DNA of 64,000 bases from Gordonibacter sp. Marseille-P4307 (GCF_900604965.1 NZ_UWPD01000001.1:636642-700641), one strand, 5' to 3'; positions 44,817 to 54,798 are shown, numbered from the stretch's first letter. Notes: generated by a model from the sequence alone, not told the origin. Program-made: numbers and translations.

Positions 44817-47300
44817 ATGATCGAAGCGATCGACATTCAGGTGAAGGGAGTCGTGCAGGGGGTTGGGTTTCGCCCCTTCGTCTATCGTCTGGCCAAGCGC
44901 TACCTCGTCAACGGCTGGGTACTGAACGCTATCGACGGAGTAACCATCCACGCCGAAGGCGAGCGGTCCCATCTTGACGGGTTCGTCATGGAAATAGCCG
45001 ATAATGCGCCGTCGGCCGCCAAGGTCGAGCGCATCAAGATGCACGACGCCGTACCGGAGGGCTTCACCGAGTTCGAGATCCGATTCTCCGACGACGGGGC
45101 GGCCGATGCGACGACGCTCGTGTCGCCCGATCTGGCAACATGCGAAGACTGCCGGCGGGAGCTGTTCGACCCCGAGAACCGGAGGTACCGCTACCCGTTC
45201 ATCAACTGCACGAACTGCGGTCCGCGCTTCACCATCATCAACGGGCTTCCGTACGACCGCCCGAAAACGTCCATGGCCGATTTCCCGATGTGCCCCCATT
45301 GCGCCCAGGAGTACGCCGATCCGCTTGACAGGCGATTCCATGCGCAGCCCGACGCATGCTTCGAGTGCGGGCCTCATATCAGCTGGTGCGAGGTGACCGA
45401 CGGGATTGCGGGCGAGGTGACATGGGGGGCAACCCGCGAATCAAGCGATCGCATCCTGTCTGAGGCCGTGCGGGTTCTGTCGGCCGAAGGCATCGTTGCG
45501 GTGAAGGGTCTGGGCGGCTTTCATTTGGTGTGCGATGCGTCCAGCGAGGCCGCGCTTGCCAAGCTGCGCGCGCGCAAGAAGCGCGACGGCAAGGCGTTCG
45601 CGGTGATGGCGGCCGGCATCGAAGACGCCCGCATTTCGTGCGAGGTGGATGAGGCCGAAGCGGCCCTGCTCGAGTCTCCCGCGCGTCCGATCGTACTTTT
45701 GCGCAAGCGTTCGGACGCTTCTTTGGCTGCGGGGTTGGCAGACGGTTTGCCCGATCTGGGGGTCATGCTTCCCGCCACTCCGGTCCAGTATCTGCTCATC
45801 CACGATTTCGCAGAGGCGACGGGAAAGCGCATGCTGGTTATGACTTCGGGAAACGTCCATAACGATCCCATCGTCACCGACGATGGGGCTGCGCGCGCCT
45901 TGCTGGCCCCCATCGCCGATGCCGTTCTGGGCAACGATCGCGTCATCGAGTCGCGCTACGACGATTCGGTCGTGCGCGTGCTGAGCGTTCCGGGAGCGGA
46001 TGCGGCGGGACGACCCAATCGCGCGGTGCAGTTCTTCCGCCGTGCTCGCGGGTTCGCTCCGGCGCCCTTGAGGCTGGGTTCCGTCGATGGCGCGGCGGGG
46101 TCTTCCGGAGCCGAGGGCGCGCATGTGAACGAAGGTGCGGCTGGGCAAAGGGCCGCGGAGGCGGATTTGGCACCGGCCGAAGTTCAGCCCCCCTCTATTT
46201 TGGCCTGCGGGTCCGAGCAGAAATCGACGCTTGCCCTCACTCGCGTACCCGAGGTGTTCGTCTCCCAGCACATCGGGGACGTCGAAAACGTCGAGACCTA
46301 CGATGCCTGGTTTGAAGCGAAGCGACGATACGAGAATCTATTCGGGTTGACCCCGACCGTTGTGGCGTGCGACGCCCACCCCGAGTACCTTACGGCGAAA
46401 TGGGCTCGCGAACAGGGTTCTCCTCTGATCGAGGTTCAGCATCACCACGCCCATATCGCCTCGGTTCTGGGCGAGCACGGAATCGGCGAGGCGGTGTGCG
46501 GCATCGCGTTCGACGGAACCGGGTACGGCGCCGATGGAGCGCTGTGGGGCGGCGAGGTGCTGTTGGCCAACCGATCCGATTACGAACGCTTCGCGAACTT
46601 TTCGTATGTGCCGATGCCGGGAGGTGCGGCCGCCATCGAGAACCCGCTGCGTATGGCCTACGGCGTTTTGTGGGCGTTCGATTTACTTGGGCACCCTTGC
46701 GCCCGCCGCGTTATCGACCAGCTGGGCGATCAGGCGGCGGTGTGCGACCAGATGATCGAGAGGGGTCTGAACGCGCCTTCCACTTCGTCGGTGGGCAGGC
46801 TCTTCGATGCGGCCGCGGCGCTTACGGGCGTGTGTGCGCATCCCACCTACGAGGGCGAGGCGGCAATCCTGTTCGACGCCGCCAGACAAGGGGAGCTCCG
46901 AATCGAAGACGATGATCGCTACCGCATCGCGATCACGAAAAACGCCGCGCTTCCCCAAAGCACCGCCCGCGACACCTCGGTGGTCCTGCTTGATGCGAGC
47001 CCGACGTTTTCAGCGTTGCTGGACGATCTTGAAGCGGGCGTTTCCGTGCAGGTTGTTTCGCTGAGGTTCCACAGCGCGTTCGTGCGCGCGATGGTGGACG
47101 TGGCCGAGCTGGTGCGCGGTGTGTACGGAATCTCGACCGTCGCGCTGTCGGGAGGGGTGTTCATGAACCGCTATCTGATCGAGCGCGGGCTGGAGAAGCT
47201 AGAGGCGGCGGGGTTCACCGTTGCCATCAACGCCGAGTTACCTCCGAATGACGGATGCATCTCTTTCGGTCAGGCGGTGGTAGCATCGGCCGTGTGTTAG
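44817..47300 (+). CDS. hypF: [NiFe]-hydrogenase maturation carbamoyltransferase
   Basis: HypF uses carbamoyl phosphate to make the thiocarbamate that becomes the CN ligands of [NiFe] hydrogenase. The 827-residue protein has an acylphosphatase domain (VKGVVQGVGFRPFVYRLAKR), two zinc fingers (CEDCRRELFD, CTNCGPRFTI, CPHCAQEYAD, CFECGPH), a YrdC-like domain, and a Kae1-like domain with QHHHAHIASVLGEHG and FDGTGYGADG. A low-complexity Ala/Gly/Glu insert of about 50 residues lies between the last two. AGGAGG precedes the ATG. hypC and hypD follow. Confidence 0.95.
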   Translation: MIEAIDIQVKGVVQGVGFRPFVYRLAKRYLVNGWVLNAIDGVTIHAEGERSHLDGFVMEIADNAPSAAKVERIKMHDAVPEGFTEFEIRFSDDGAADATTLVSPDLATCEDCRRELFDPENRRYRYPFINCTNCGPRFTIINGLPYDRPKTSMADFPMCPHCAQEYADPLDRRFHAQPDACFECGPHISWCEVTDGIAGEVTWGATRESSDRILSEAVRVLSAEGIVAVKGLGGFHLVCDASSEAALAKLRARKKRDGKAFAVMAAGIEDARISCEVDEAEAALLESPARPIVLLRKRSDASLAAGLADGLPDLGVMLPATPVQYLLIHDFAEATGKRMLVMTSGNVHNDPIVTDDGAARALLAPIADAVLGNDRVIESRYDDSVVRVLSVPGADAAGRPNRAVQFFRRARGFAPAPLRLGSVDGAAGSSGAEGAHVNEGAAGQRAAEADLAPAEVQPPSILACGSEQKSTLALTRVPEVFVSQHIGDVENVETYDAWFEAKRRYENLFGLTPTVVACDAHPEYLTAKWAREQGSPLIEVQHHHAHIASVLGEHGIGEAVCGIAFDGTGYGADGALWGGEVLLANRSDYERFANFSYVPMPGGAAAIENPLRMAYGVLWAFDLLGHPCARRVIDQLGDQAAVCDQMIERGLNAPSTSSVGRLFDAAAALTGVCAHPTYEGEAAILFDAARQGELRIEDDDRYRIAITKNAALPQSTARDTSVVLLDASPTFSALLDDLEAGVSVQVVSLRFHSAFVRAMVDVAELVRGVYGISTVALSGGVFMNRYLIERGLEKLEAAGFTVAINAELPPNDGCISFGQAVVASAVC

Positions 47301-47382
47301 TGCCGTGCGAACGGGTCGGGCGCATGGGGCGCGCTTCGGCGAGAGGGGCTATTCTGGAGCCGACCAGAAAGAGGGTTTGGAT

Positions 47383-47640
47383 ATGTGCCTAGCGATTCCC
47401 GCTCGGATCACCGAGCTGAAAGACAACAACATGGCCGAAGTGTCCATCATGGGCACGACGCGCGACATCTCCATCGACCTTACCCCCCAGGCGGGGCTGG
47501 ACGATTACGTGCTGGTGCATGCGGGTTTCTCCATCGAGGTGGTGGGCGAGGAATACGCGAAGGAGACGCTGGCCCTCATAGACGAGATGTCTGAACTGGT
47601 TGACGATTTCGAGGCTGGCCCTCAGACGGCGGTTCTCTGA
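47383..47640 (+). CDS. hypC: Hydrogenase maturation chaperone HypC
   Basis: An 85-residue chaperone beginning MCLAIPARI, where Cys2 coordinates the Fe(CN)2CO unit together with HypD. It keeps the small beta-barrel pattern AEVSIMGTTRDISIDL and ends in the family's acidic helix. The start was set at the MCLAIP motif rather than the longer open frame. hypD overlaps by 1 base (TGATG). Confidence 0.95.
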   Translation: MCLAIPARITELKDNNMAEVSIMGTTRDISIDLTPQAGLDDYVLVHAGFSIEVVGEEYAKETLALIDEMSELVDDFEAGPQTAVL

Positions 47641-48776
47641 TGGAGCGCACGGCAGATCGTGCGGCGGGCTCTTTCGAGCGAGGGGTTTTTTCGATGGAGG
47701 AAGAGCTTGCCCGCTTCAAGGATCCGGTGCTGGCCCGCAGGATGCTCGATGCGATTGCGGCGTTCTCTCCCGGCGAAGCGGTGCTTATGGAAGTATGCGG
47801 GACGCATACGGTGTCCATCGCCCGCAGTGGCATTCGCGATCTGATGCCCGAAGGGGTGCGCCTGGCGTCGGGGCCGGGCTGCCCGGTGTGCGTCACGTCG
47901 AACAGCGACATCGACACCGTCATCGCGCTGGCGCGCATCCCCGAGGTGACCATCGCCACGTTCGGGGATATGACGCGCGTTCCGGGGTCTACGTCCAGCC
48001 TGCTGAAAGAGCAGGCTGACGGACGCGATATCCGAATCGTGTACTCGCCGTTGGACGCTTTGAGAATCGCACGGGACAACCCCGACCGCGAAGTGGTGTT
48101 CGTGGGCGTCGGGTTCGAGACGACCACGCCCCTGGTGGCCATCGCCGTCAAGCGGGCGCTTGAAGAGGGGTTGGGAAATTTCAGCGTGTTCGCGGCGCAC
48201 AAGAACATGCCGGGGGCCATCGAGGCGATCATCGCCGATCCGAAGCTTAAGGTATCGGCGCTCATCCTTCCCGGCCATGTCAGCACCATCATCGGAGCCG
48301 AGCCGTACCGCTTCCTCGCTGAAAAATACGGTATTCCCGGGGTTATCACCGGTTTCGAGCCGGTGGATATGCTGCAGGGCATCGCCATGATCATGCGCCA
48401 GCTGCACGAGGGTCGCGCCGAGATCGAGATCGCGTATGCGCGCGGAGTCATGCCCGAGGGCAACCCCGTGGCGAAAGCCGCGATCGACGAGGTGTTCGAC
48501 ACGTGCACGGCCATCTGGCGCGGGTTGGGGCCCATCGAGGGGTCGGGGTATCGGCTGCGCGAGCGCTACCAAGGCTTCGATGCCGTTGCGAAGCTGCGGC
48601 CCCGGGTCGAGCAGACGCGCGAACCGAAGGGGTGCCGTTGCGGCGATATCTTGCGCGGTATCATGCGACCAGACGAATGCCCGCTGTTCAGAAAGGTATG
48701 CACGCCGGAAAACCCGGTGGGACCCTGCATGGTGTCGAGCGAGGGCAGCTGCGCGGCGTATTTCCGCTACTACTGA
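47640..48776 (+). CDS. hypD: Hydrogenase maturation protein HypD
   Basis: The 378-residue iron-sulfur protein assembles Fe(CN)2CO with HypC. It has MEVCGTHTVSIARSGI (catalytic Cys), SGPGCPVCVTSNSDID, GFETTTPL and the C-terminal cluster cysteines (CRCGDILRG, CPLF, CTPENPVGPCMVSSEGSC). The first 18 residues may be extra; an internal ATG at MEEELARF is an alternative start. hypE, the usual next gene, is absent; the following gene is on the other strand and overlaps by 7 bases. Confidence 0.95.
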   Translation: MERTADRAAGSFERGVFSMEEELARFKDPVLARRMLDAIAAFSPGEAVLMEVCGTHTVSIARSGIRDLMPEGVRLASGPGCPVCVTSNSDIDTVIALARIPEVTIATFGDMTRVPGSTSSLLKEQADGRDIRIVYSPLDALRIARDNPDREVVFVGVGFETTTPLVAIAVKRALEEGLGNFSVFAAHKNMPGAIEAIIADPKLKVSALILPGHVSTIIGAEPYRFLAEKYGIPGVITGFEPVDMLQGIAMIMRQLHEGRAEIEIAYARGVMPEGNPVAKAAIDEVFDTCTAIWRGLGPIEGSGYRLRERYQGFDAVAKLRPRVEQTREPKGCRCGDILRGIMRPDECPLFRKVCTPENPVGPCMVSSEGSCAAYFRYY

Positions 48777-49942
48777 TCGGCTTCGTTGCGAGAGGGGCCG
48801 TACACGGCTTCCAGCAGCAATCGGGCGGTTGCGTCCCACGAGCACCGATCCTTCGCCCGCCGGTAGGCGGCCTCTCCCTGCGATGCGGTGAGCGCTCGGT
48901 TGCCCGCGGCCTTTCTCAGCGCCTGCGCCACCGTTTCGGGACGGGCGTCCGCCAGCAGAACGCCGAACCGCTGATCGGGGATCAGCTCGTCGGTGCCGCC
49001 CACGGCGGTGACGATTGCGGGCGTCTTGCAGGCGGCGGCTTCGAGCAAGGCGGTGGCGAAGCCTTCCGAGCGCGAGGGCAGGGCCATCGCGTCGGCTCGA
49101 TGCAGCAGCGCAGCCAAGTCTTCGCGCGAAAGCTTTCCCAGCGCGTGAACGCGCTTGCATCCGAGCGCTTCGATCGCGTGGCTTTCGGGCCCCGCTCCGG
49201 CGATGAGGGCGCAAACGGGAGCCCCCTCTTCCTTCTCCAGAGAAGCGATGGCCCGGGCAAGCGCGAGCGCCCCTTTTTCGGGCACCAGCCTTCCGGCGAA
49301 CGCCACGATGAACGCATCGTCTTCAAGGTGCAGCTCGGAGGCGAAATCGCGTTCGCTTGCAAGCGAAGCGAACGCATCGGCGTCGATCGCGTTGGGAAGC
49401 TCGCCGGATGACGCGATGCCGAAGTGGCCCAGCCATGCGCTGGCTTTGCGGGAAACAGCGAAGAACCTGGGCCGATAGCGCATGACGCGCCTTGTCATCG
49501 CGTGTTCGACCGCGCGTACCGCAAGATCGACGAATGCGTGTCCCATGGTGAGGTGCGCCGAGCCGTGTTCGACTACGATGCCGCTGGCGCCCAGCCTGTC
49601 GGCAAGGGCCAACCCTTCGAGCGAATGCGGGTAGAACCGGGCGTGCACCACGACGCAGTCGATGGTCTGCGTTTCAAGCCAGGATACGAGCCGGCGGTAT
49701 TCGGCGTTTCTCTGGGGGACGGGGTAGCGGCCGCCCAGCAGGTTGCGACAGGGAAGCCGCACCACGTCGAATCCAGATTCCGACGTGCGGCTTTCCAGCC
49801 CGTGGGTGTTCGAGGTGACCACGATCACGCGGATGCCCAGCCGAACCAGGGTGCGTGCCAGGTGCTCTGTGTACGATTCGACGCCGCCTACGTTCGGGGC
49901 GTAGCGGGTGGAGAACATGCAGATGCAGCGTTGGCGGTTCAT
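48770..49942 (-). CDS. Glycosyltransferase family 4
   Basis: A 390-residue GT-B fold retaining glycosyltransferase. The N-terminal domain begins ICMFSTRYAPNVGGVESYTEHLAR (glycine-rich acceptor loop), and the C-terminal domain has FAGRLVPEKGALALARA and PSRSEGFATALLEAAACKTP with the ExxxxxxxE sugar-nucleotide motif. It probably adds a sugar to a lipid-linked or surface glycan. It reads away from the other glycan genes but is the first member of the 48.8-56.8 kb locus. Confidence 0.9.
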   Translation of the reverse strand: MNRQRCICMFSTRYAPNVGGVESYTEHLARTLVRLGIRVIVVTSNTHGLESRTSESGFDVVRLPCRNLLGGRYPVPQRNAEYRRLVSWLETQTIDCVVVHARFYPHSLEGLALADRLGASGIVVEHGSAHLTMGHAFVDLAVRAVEHAMTRRVMRYRPRFFAVSRKASAWLGHFGIASSGELPNAIDADAFASLASERDFASELHLEDDAFIVAFAGRLVPEKGALALARAIASLEKEEGAPVCALIAGAGPESHAIEALGCKRVHALGKLSREDLAALLHRADAMALPSRSEGFATALLEAAACKTPAIVTAVGGTDELIPDQRFGVLLADARPETVAQALRKAAGNRALTASQGEAAYRRAKDRCSWDATARLLLEAVYGPSRNEADQ

Positions 49943-50066
49943 GGCGTTCGGTTCTCCTCCGAGGTGGTGAAATGAATCAAAGCGCGATCAATGGTATCAT
50001 GTGAAGTCTTTTGCATGGAAATCGACCGGGGATCGAGCAACGACGGATAGACAAGTGACGGGTGGC

Positions 50067-51548
50067 ATGTCGGAAGGATCGCAGACGGAGAAGGGCGCGC
50101 GTGCGGAACGCATCGTTCTTTTCGGCTTCTATTTCGCGTTCGTCATCGTAGGCGAAGCTGCGCTGCTTGGTGCGCTGTGCGCCCATTATCGCGAGGGATG
50201 GGCCACCCTTGCCACCGGCCTTGCCGTTGCATGCGCGGGGGTTTCCCTGGTGCTGTTCGCTCGCCTGTTCGATCGATACCGCACCAGTCCCGAGCGCTTG
50301 TTCCTCGTTTTAGCCCCGATCCTTTTGGGCGGGTTCGCCTTCTTCATGATGCCCTATGCGGTACCCGACGAGTTCACCCATATCAATCGCATATTCGATA
50401 ACAGAGCGGGCCAGGCGCTCCTCGATGTGCCCGCCCAGCTGCACCAGGCATACGTGTTCATAGACAACTACGAGCAGCTTGCCGCCGAGCTGTTGGTTCC
50501 TTTCGATTACACCCAGGTCAGGCAGACGGATTTCACCGTCGCGGCGTATTCGGAGGCGAACTACCTCGTTCCGTCTTTGACGGTGCTGGCGGGAAAGGCC
50601 CTCGGCCTGAACGCCTATGTGCTCATCTATCTTGCGCGCCTGTCCAACGCTGCGTTGTTCATGCTGGCGGGGTGGTGGATTATCAGGCGGCTTCCGTCGG
50701 GAAAGCAGTTCGCCCTGGTGTTTCTGCTCAACCCCATGCTGCTACAGCAAGAAGCGTCGTGTTCGGCCGACGCCCTGTGCAACATCGCCATTCTCTGCTT
50801 CCTTGCGCAGGTGGTCGCGCTGCGAGCCGAGGGGCGCGTGGGGATTCCCTGGCGTCAGTGGGCGCTGCTGGGCTTCTTTTTCGCGTTGGTGTTTCTTTGC
50901 AAGTACGCCTACCTTCCCCTTACGGCGGCGGCTCTGGTTCTGCTTCCCCAAATCAAACGGCGCTGGATACGCTGGGGCGTTCCGTTTGCCATGGCGGGAT
51001 TCGCGGTCTTCGCGGTTGCGTTCGTCTTGTCGAGCGGGTACCGGCGCCTTCTGGACGAGGCCGCGCATCGGTTGGAGCCCTCGATGTTCATCCAGCGGCT
51101 GCTTGAGACCGTCCAGCATCGCAGCGTGCCGACGATCTGCCAGTTCGCGGGAGAGAATCTGGGGTGGCCGCACGAAGCGCTCTATCCGGCTGCCGCGCAC
51201 GTTCCGCTTGTGTGGGCCGCCTACCTTGCGGTTCTGCTGGTGGCGCTGCTGGCCAGTTTCGACGGTCGCCTGTCGATTCCCTGGCACAACAGGCTGACGT
51301 TCTTTCTTCTGGCCGTGGTAGAGCAGCTTATGCTATTTGCGGTGTTTCTGCTGGATTGCTCCGATGATGCGGGTCCCGTCGAGGGGGTCCAGGGCCGCTA
51401 TTTTATTCCCGTAGCGTTTTTGGGCGCGGCTTCGCTGTTCTCCCTCAAGCGTTTGCGGATAGGCGAGGCTCCGGCCCACCTGTTTGCAATCGCGGTGCTT
51501 GCGCTTGATGCGATATCGTTGGCGTTCGTTATCATATGGTTCTGGTAG
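50067..51548 (+). CDS. DUF2142-type polytopic membrane protein
   Basis: About eleven hydrophobic helices in 493 residues. The DUF2142 hallmark appears after helix 3: PYAVPDEFTHINRIF (P-x-DE-x-x-H), and in related GT-C enzymes the acidic residues of such a loop bind the lipid-phosphate sugar donor. LLQQEASCSADALCN in the middle also fits. It is most likely a GT-C type glycosyltransferase or a partner of the neighbouring GT2. ATG 50067 or GTG 50001 can start the protein. Confidence 0.75.
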   Translation: MSEGSQTEKGARAERIVLFGFYFAFVIVGEAALLGALCAHYREGWATLATGLAVACAGVSLVLFARLFDRYRTSPERLFLVLAPILLGGFAFFMMPYAVPDEFTHINRIFDNRAGQALLDVPAQLHQAYVFIDNYEQLAAELLVPFDYTQVRQTDFTVAAYSEANYLVPSLTVLAGKALGLNAYVLIYLARLSNAALFMLAGWWIIRRLPSGKQFALVFLLNPMLLQQEASCSADALCNIAILCFLAQVVALRAEGRVGIPWRQWALLGFFFALVFLCKYAYLPLTAAALVLLPQIKRRWIRWGVPFAMAGFAVFAVAFVLSSGYRRLLDEAAHRLEPSMFIQRLLETVQHRSVPTICQFAGENLGWPHEALYPAAAHVPLVWAAYLAVLLVALLASFDGRLSIPWHNRLTFFLLAVVEQLMLFAVFLLDCSDDAGPVEGVQGRYFIPVAFLGAASLFSLKRLRIGEAPAHLFAIAVLALDAISLAFVIIWFW

Positions 51549-51591
51549 CGGGTTGCGTGGCGGCGGTTCTATCCGTTCGATAGGGTTGGGT

Positions 51592-52320
51592 ATGGCTGAT
51601 TTGAGAAAACGGGTGCTGGCGCTGGTGCCGGCGTATAACGAGGAAGGCAGCATCGTCTCTGCCATCGAGGATCTGAAGGCGCATGCGTCCGACATCGACT
51701 ACCTGGTGGTCAACGACGGTTCGCGCGATGCGACCGAATCGATCTGTCGCGAGCGGGGCTACAGGATGCTGTCGCTTCCCATTAATCTGGGCTTGACCGG
51801 GGCGTTTCAGGCGGGCATGAAATACGCCTACGAGCAATCCTACGATTACGTCATTCAATTCGACGCCGATGGGCAGCACTCGGCGGCCTACATCTCGGAT
51901 TTGGTGTCGTGCGCCGAGGGCACCGGCGCCGACATCGTGGTGGGATCCCGATTCGTGAACTGCAGGAAGCCCGTTTCCGCGCGCATGGTGGGTTCGACGT
52001 TGATCACGGCTATGATCAAGCTCACTACCGGCCAGAGGATCCAGGATCCGACATCGGGCATGCGGCTGTTCAGTTCGCGCGTTGTGCCCCTGTTCGCCCG
52101 CGATTCCGATTTCGGACCCGAGCCCGACACGCTTTCGTATCTGATGCGCAGCGGCTTCAAGGTATGCGAGGTTCCCGTCGAGATGCGCGAGCGCATTGCG
52201 GGGGAAAGCTATCTGAACTTCACGAAGTCGGTGTTGTACATGCTGCGCATGGGCGTTTCCATCTTGCTGGTGCTGTGGTTCAGAAAGAAAGGGGAGATAT
52301 GCTCGTCTTCGTGCTTGTAG
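51592..52320 (+). CDS. Glycosyltransferase family 2 (dolichol-phosphate-mannose-synthase-like)
   Basis: A 242-residue GT-A enzyme with VPAYNEEGSIVSAIEDL, DYLVVNDGSRDATESICRE, YVIQFDADGQHSAAYI (DxD-like) and DPTSGMRLFSSRV, the last being typical of polyprenyl-phosphate sugar synthases. It probably makes lipid-phosphate sugar for the DUF2142 membrane protein upstream. A hydrophobic C-terminal stretch keeps it at the membrane. The following DUF2304 gene overlaps by 22 bases, a common pairing. Confidence 0.9.
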   Translation: MADLRKRVLALVPAYNEEGSIVSAIEDLKAHASDIDYLVVNDGSRDATESICRERGYRMLSLPINLGLTGAFQAGMKYAYEQSYDYVIQFDADGQHSAAYISDLVSCAEGTGADIVVGSRFVNCRKPVSARMVGSTLITAMIKLTTGQRIQDPTSGMRLFSSRVVPLFARDSDFGPEPDTLSYLMRSGFKVCEVPVEMRERIAGESYLNFTKSVLYMLRMGVSILLVLWFRKKGEICSSSCL

Positions 52321-52631
52321 CGGGAGCGATTCTTACGTTCGCGTTCATCCTCGTCAAGATCCGCCACGAGAAGATGAAGGTGGACGAGGCCATGTTCTGG
52401 TTCTTCTTGGCGCTGGCGTTGGTTATCTTGTCTGTGTTTCCCCAGATCGCATTCTTCTTCTCGAACCTGCTGGACATCGAGTCCCCCTCGAACTTCGTGT
52501 TTCTGTGCGTTATCGCCATCTTGGTGGTGCGCGGGTTCTACCTGACTATGGAGCTGTCCAGTTTGAAGAAGAAGGTTGCCGAACTCGCTCAGGACTGCGC
52601 ACTGAGGGATCTGCGCGATCGAGAGTCGTAG
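52299..52631 (+). CDS. DUF2304 small membrane protein
   Basis: A 110-residue protein with three hydrophobic helices (residues 2-18, 32-55, 66-84) and a charged coiled C-terminus. DUF2304 proteins are usually encoded beside dolichol-phosphate-mannose-synthase-like GT2 genes, as here, and are thought to help their membrane function. GGGGAGAT precedes the ATG, which overlaps the GT2 gene in another frame. Confidence 0.85.
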   Translation: MLVFVLVAGAILTFAFILVKIRHEKMKVDEAMFWFFLALALVILSVFPQIAFFFSNLLDIESPSNFVFLCVIAILVVRGFYLTMELSSLKKKVAELAQDCALRDLRDRES

Positions 52632-52641
52632 GAGGCGGGCC

Positions 52642-53442
52642 GTGGAGCCGTTAAGCGTCAACGAGGTAAAGAGCATCGAGCTCGAAATCTTGGACGAGTT
52701 CGTGCGTATATGTTCCGAACAGGGAATCACCTACTATTTGGGGTACGGAACCCTGCTGGGCGCTGCGCGCCATGAGGGCTTCATTCCCTGGGACGACGAC
52801 ATCGACGTCATCATGATGAGGGAGGACTACGAGCGCCTTGTCGCCGGGTTCGACCGGTGGCGCTCCAGCGACCGGTTCTCGCTGGCGTTTTACCGCGATG
52901 GGCGGTCGGTCTATCCCTTCGCGAAGATCGTCGACGCGAACACGCTGGTGAAGGAGGATTTCGCTCGCAAAGATATCGCGACGGGCGTGTGGATCGACGT
53001 GTTTCCCCTCGATCGCGTGGATCTGTCCGACCTGCGGGCGTCCAAGCGCATCGGGCGCCTGTCGCTTGCGCGGTCGTTCATCGTGGCCGACCCTTCGGTG
53101 GGATCGTCCTTTCTGGCGAAGGCCGCCAAGCGCATCGTGTGTCCCGTCGCCCATCGACTTGATGCGGTGAAGTACGCGCGCCTTATCGACGAGAGCGCAC
53201 GCGATGCGTGCGATCGAGATACGGGCTATGTGGCTGCTCTGGTCGATGACGGATATCCGCCGCGCCCCATTCCCGATGCGGTGTTCTCATCGGTTGTCCA
53301 TCTGCCGTTCGAGGGACGCTCTCTTTCGGTTCCCTCGGGATACAAGGAGCTGCTCGGCTTGCATTACGGCGATTGGAAGCAGATTCCTCCCGAGGATAAG
53401 CGGGCCGTGCACGTGGTCGAGGCGTATCGGTTGTCGCGATGA
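52642..53442 (+). CDS. LicD-family phosphotransferase (first)
   Basis: The 266-residue protein has the LicD core: YYLGYGTLLGAARHEGFIPW followed by DDDIDVIM, whose Asp residues bind metal and nucleotide, then GVWIDVFPLDRV. LicD proteins transfer phosphocholine or similar phospho-groups from CDP donors to cell-surface glycans. The donor here is uncertain because no licABC choline genes are in the window. Its end overlaps the flippase start by 4 bases. Confidence 0.92.
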   Translation: MEPLSVNEVKSIELEILDEFVRICSEQGITYYLGYGTLLGAARHEGFIPWDDDIDVIMMREDYERLVAGFDRWRSSDRFSLAFYRDGRSVYPFAKIVDANTLVKEDFARKDIATGVWIDVFPLDRVDLSDLRASKRIGRLSLARSFIVADPSVGSSFLAKAAKRIVCPVAHRLDAVKYARLIDESARDACDRDTGYVAALVDDGYPPRPIPDAVFSSVVHLPFEGRSLSVPSGYKELLGLHYGDWKQIPPEDKRAVHVVEAYRLSR

Positions 53443-54728
53443 GGTCCCCTCGCGTTTTCCGCAACGAGCCCGCACCCGAATCCGTGCCCCCGCTGTCCAT
53501 GAAGGGAAACATGCTGTGGAACTCGGTGGGGTCGCTTGTCTATTTGGCTTGTCAGTGGTTGGTGACGGTGCTGGTGGTGCGCCTGTCGCTTGGCGGCTAC
53601 GACGCGGCGGGGTTGCTGGCGCTTGCGATGTCGGTTGTGGGTCTGTTCGGCACCCTGGCAAACTACAAGATGGGAACCTACCAGATCTCGGACGTGAATC
53701 GGGAAAACGAGCTATCCGAATACCTGGGATTCCGCGTGGTCATGCTGGCGGCCTCTTTCGTGCTTTGCATGGCTTATGCGTACGCCACCTGCGCATGGTA
53801 CGCGCTGCCCACGATCGCGCTGTTCTACTGCTTCAAGGCAATAGGCTTGGTCATCGATGTGCTGCACGGAACCGACCAGCAGCATCGCAGGCTGGACTAT
53901 GCGGGAATGTCGTTCATTCTCCAGGGCGTGTCCACGCTTGCGGCCTTCTCGGCGGTGTTCTACTTCACGCAGAATCTCGATCTGGCCATCATCGCCATGG
54001 GCGCGGCTGCGTTTTCGGTGCTTGTTTTCTGGGATATCCCGCGCACGGCTCGGTTCGAGCCGGTGTGTCTGAAGCTTACCGGGGCAAAGGCGGTCTTTTT
54101 CCTGAAGACCTCGTTTCCGTCCACGATAGCGGCGCTTGCCGCCGGTTCCCTGTTCGTGATTCCCAAGCAGATGCTGTCGTATCTGTCCGGAGACGCCGCC
54201 TTGGGTATCTACTCATCGGTGGCGGCGCTTGCGCTGGTGGTTCAGATGGGCGCCAACTACCTGTACGGTCCGTTGTTGGACGTGTTCCCCGCGCTGTACT
54301 TCGGGGGGAAGCGCGCGAAGTTCCTGAAGCTGTTCGCGCGGACGGCGCTTGGCATCATTGCCGTGGCGGTCGTCTGCTCGGTGGGGTTGGCGCTGGCAGG
54401 GGCGTGGGTGCTCGAGCTCTTGTTTGGCCAGAGCATACTTTCGTACGTGTACCTGCTCCAACCCATTCTGATCGCCACGTTGGCGACGGCGTTCCTCTGG
54501 TTTTTCGGGGATCTGCTTATCGCGCTGCGCGATTTCAGGGGGAACCTGATCGGCAACGCGGTGGCGTTTGCGGCAGTTGCGGTGCTCAGCTATCCGTTCG
54601 TATCGATATGGGGCATGAACGGCGTGAGCTTCACCGGCATGGCGGCCTGCTTGCTGGGTGCGGGCATGCTGCTGCTGTTCATCGTGAGGAAGCTAGGGCA
54701 GTGTCCCGTCGGCGCTGCGGAAGAGTGA
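53439..54728 (+). CDS. Wzx-type oligosaccharide flippase
   Basis: A 429-residue MOP-superfamily membrane protein with about twelve helices. The first helix region MKGNMLWNSVGSLVYLACQW and the following charged loop are typical of O-antigen/teichoic repeat-unit flippases. It should move the lipid-linked glycan built by the locus across the membrane. It is translationally coupled to the LicD gene (ATGA overlap). Confidence 0.88.
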   Translation: MRSPRVFRNEPAPESVPPLSMKGNMLWNSVGSLVYLACQWLVTVLVVRLSLGGYDAAGLLALAMSVVGLFGTLANYKMGTYQISDVNRENELSEYLGFRVVMLAASFVLCMAYAYATCAWYALPTIALFYCFKAIGLVIDVLHGTDQQHRRLDYAGMSFILQGVSTLAAFSAVFYFTQNLDLAIIAMGAAAFSVLVFWDIPRTARFEPVCLKLTGAKAVFFLKTSFPSTIAALAAGSLFVIPKQMLSYLSGDAALGIYSSVAALALVVQMGANYLYGPLLDVFPALYFGGKRAKFLKLFARTALGIIAVAVVCSVGLALAGAWVLELLFGQSILSYVYLLQPILIATLATAFLWFFGDLLIALRDFRGNLIGNAVAFAAVAVLSYPFVSIWGMNGVSFTGMAACLLGAGMLLLFIVRKLGQCPVGAAEE

Positions 54729-54798
54729 CCGGCCGTCTGCCGGCGTTCGCTGTTGCAGGAGGTTCGAGAGAGCCTGTCCGGTTCGAGAAAGGTGAGAG

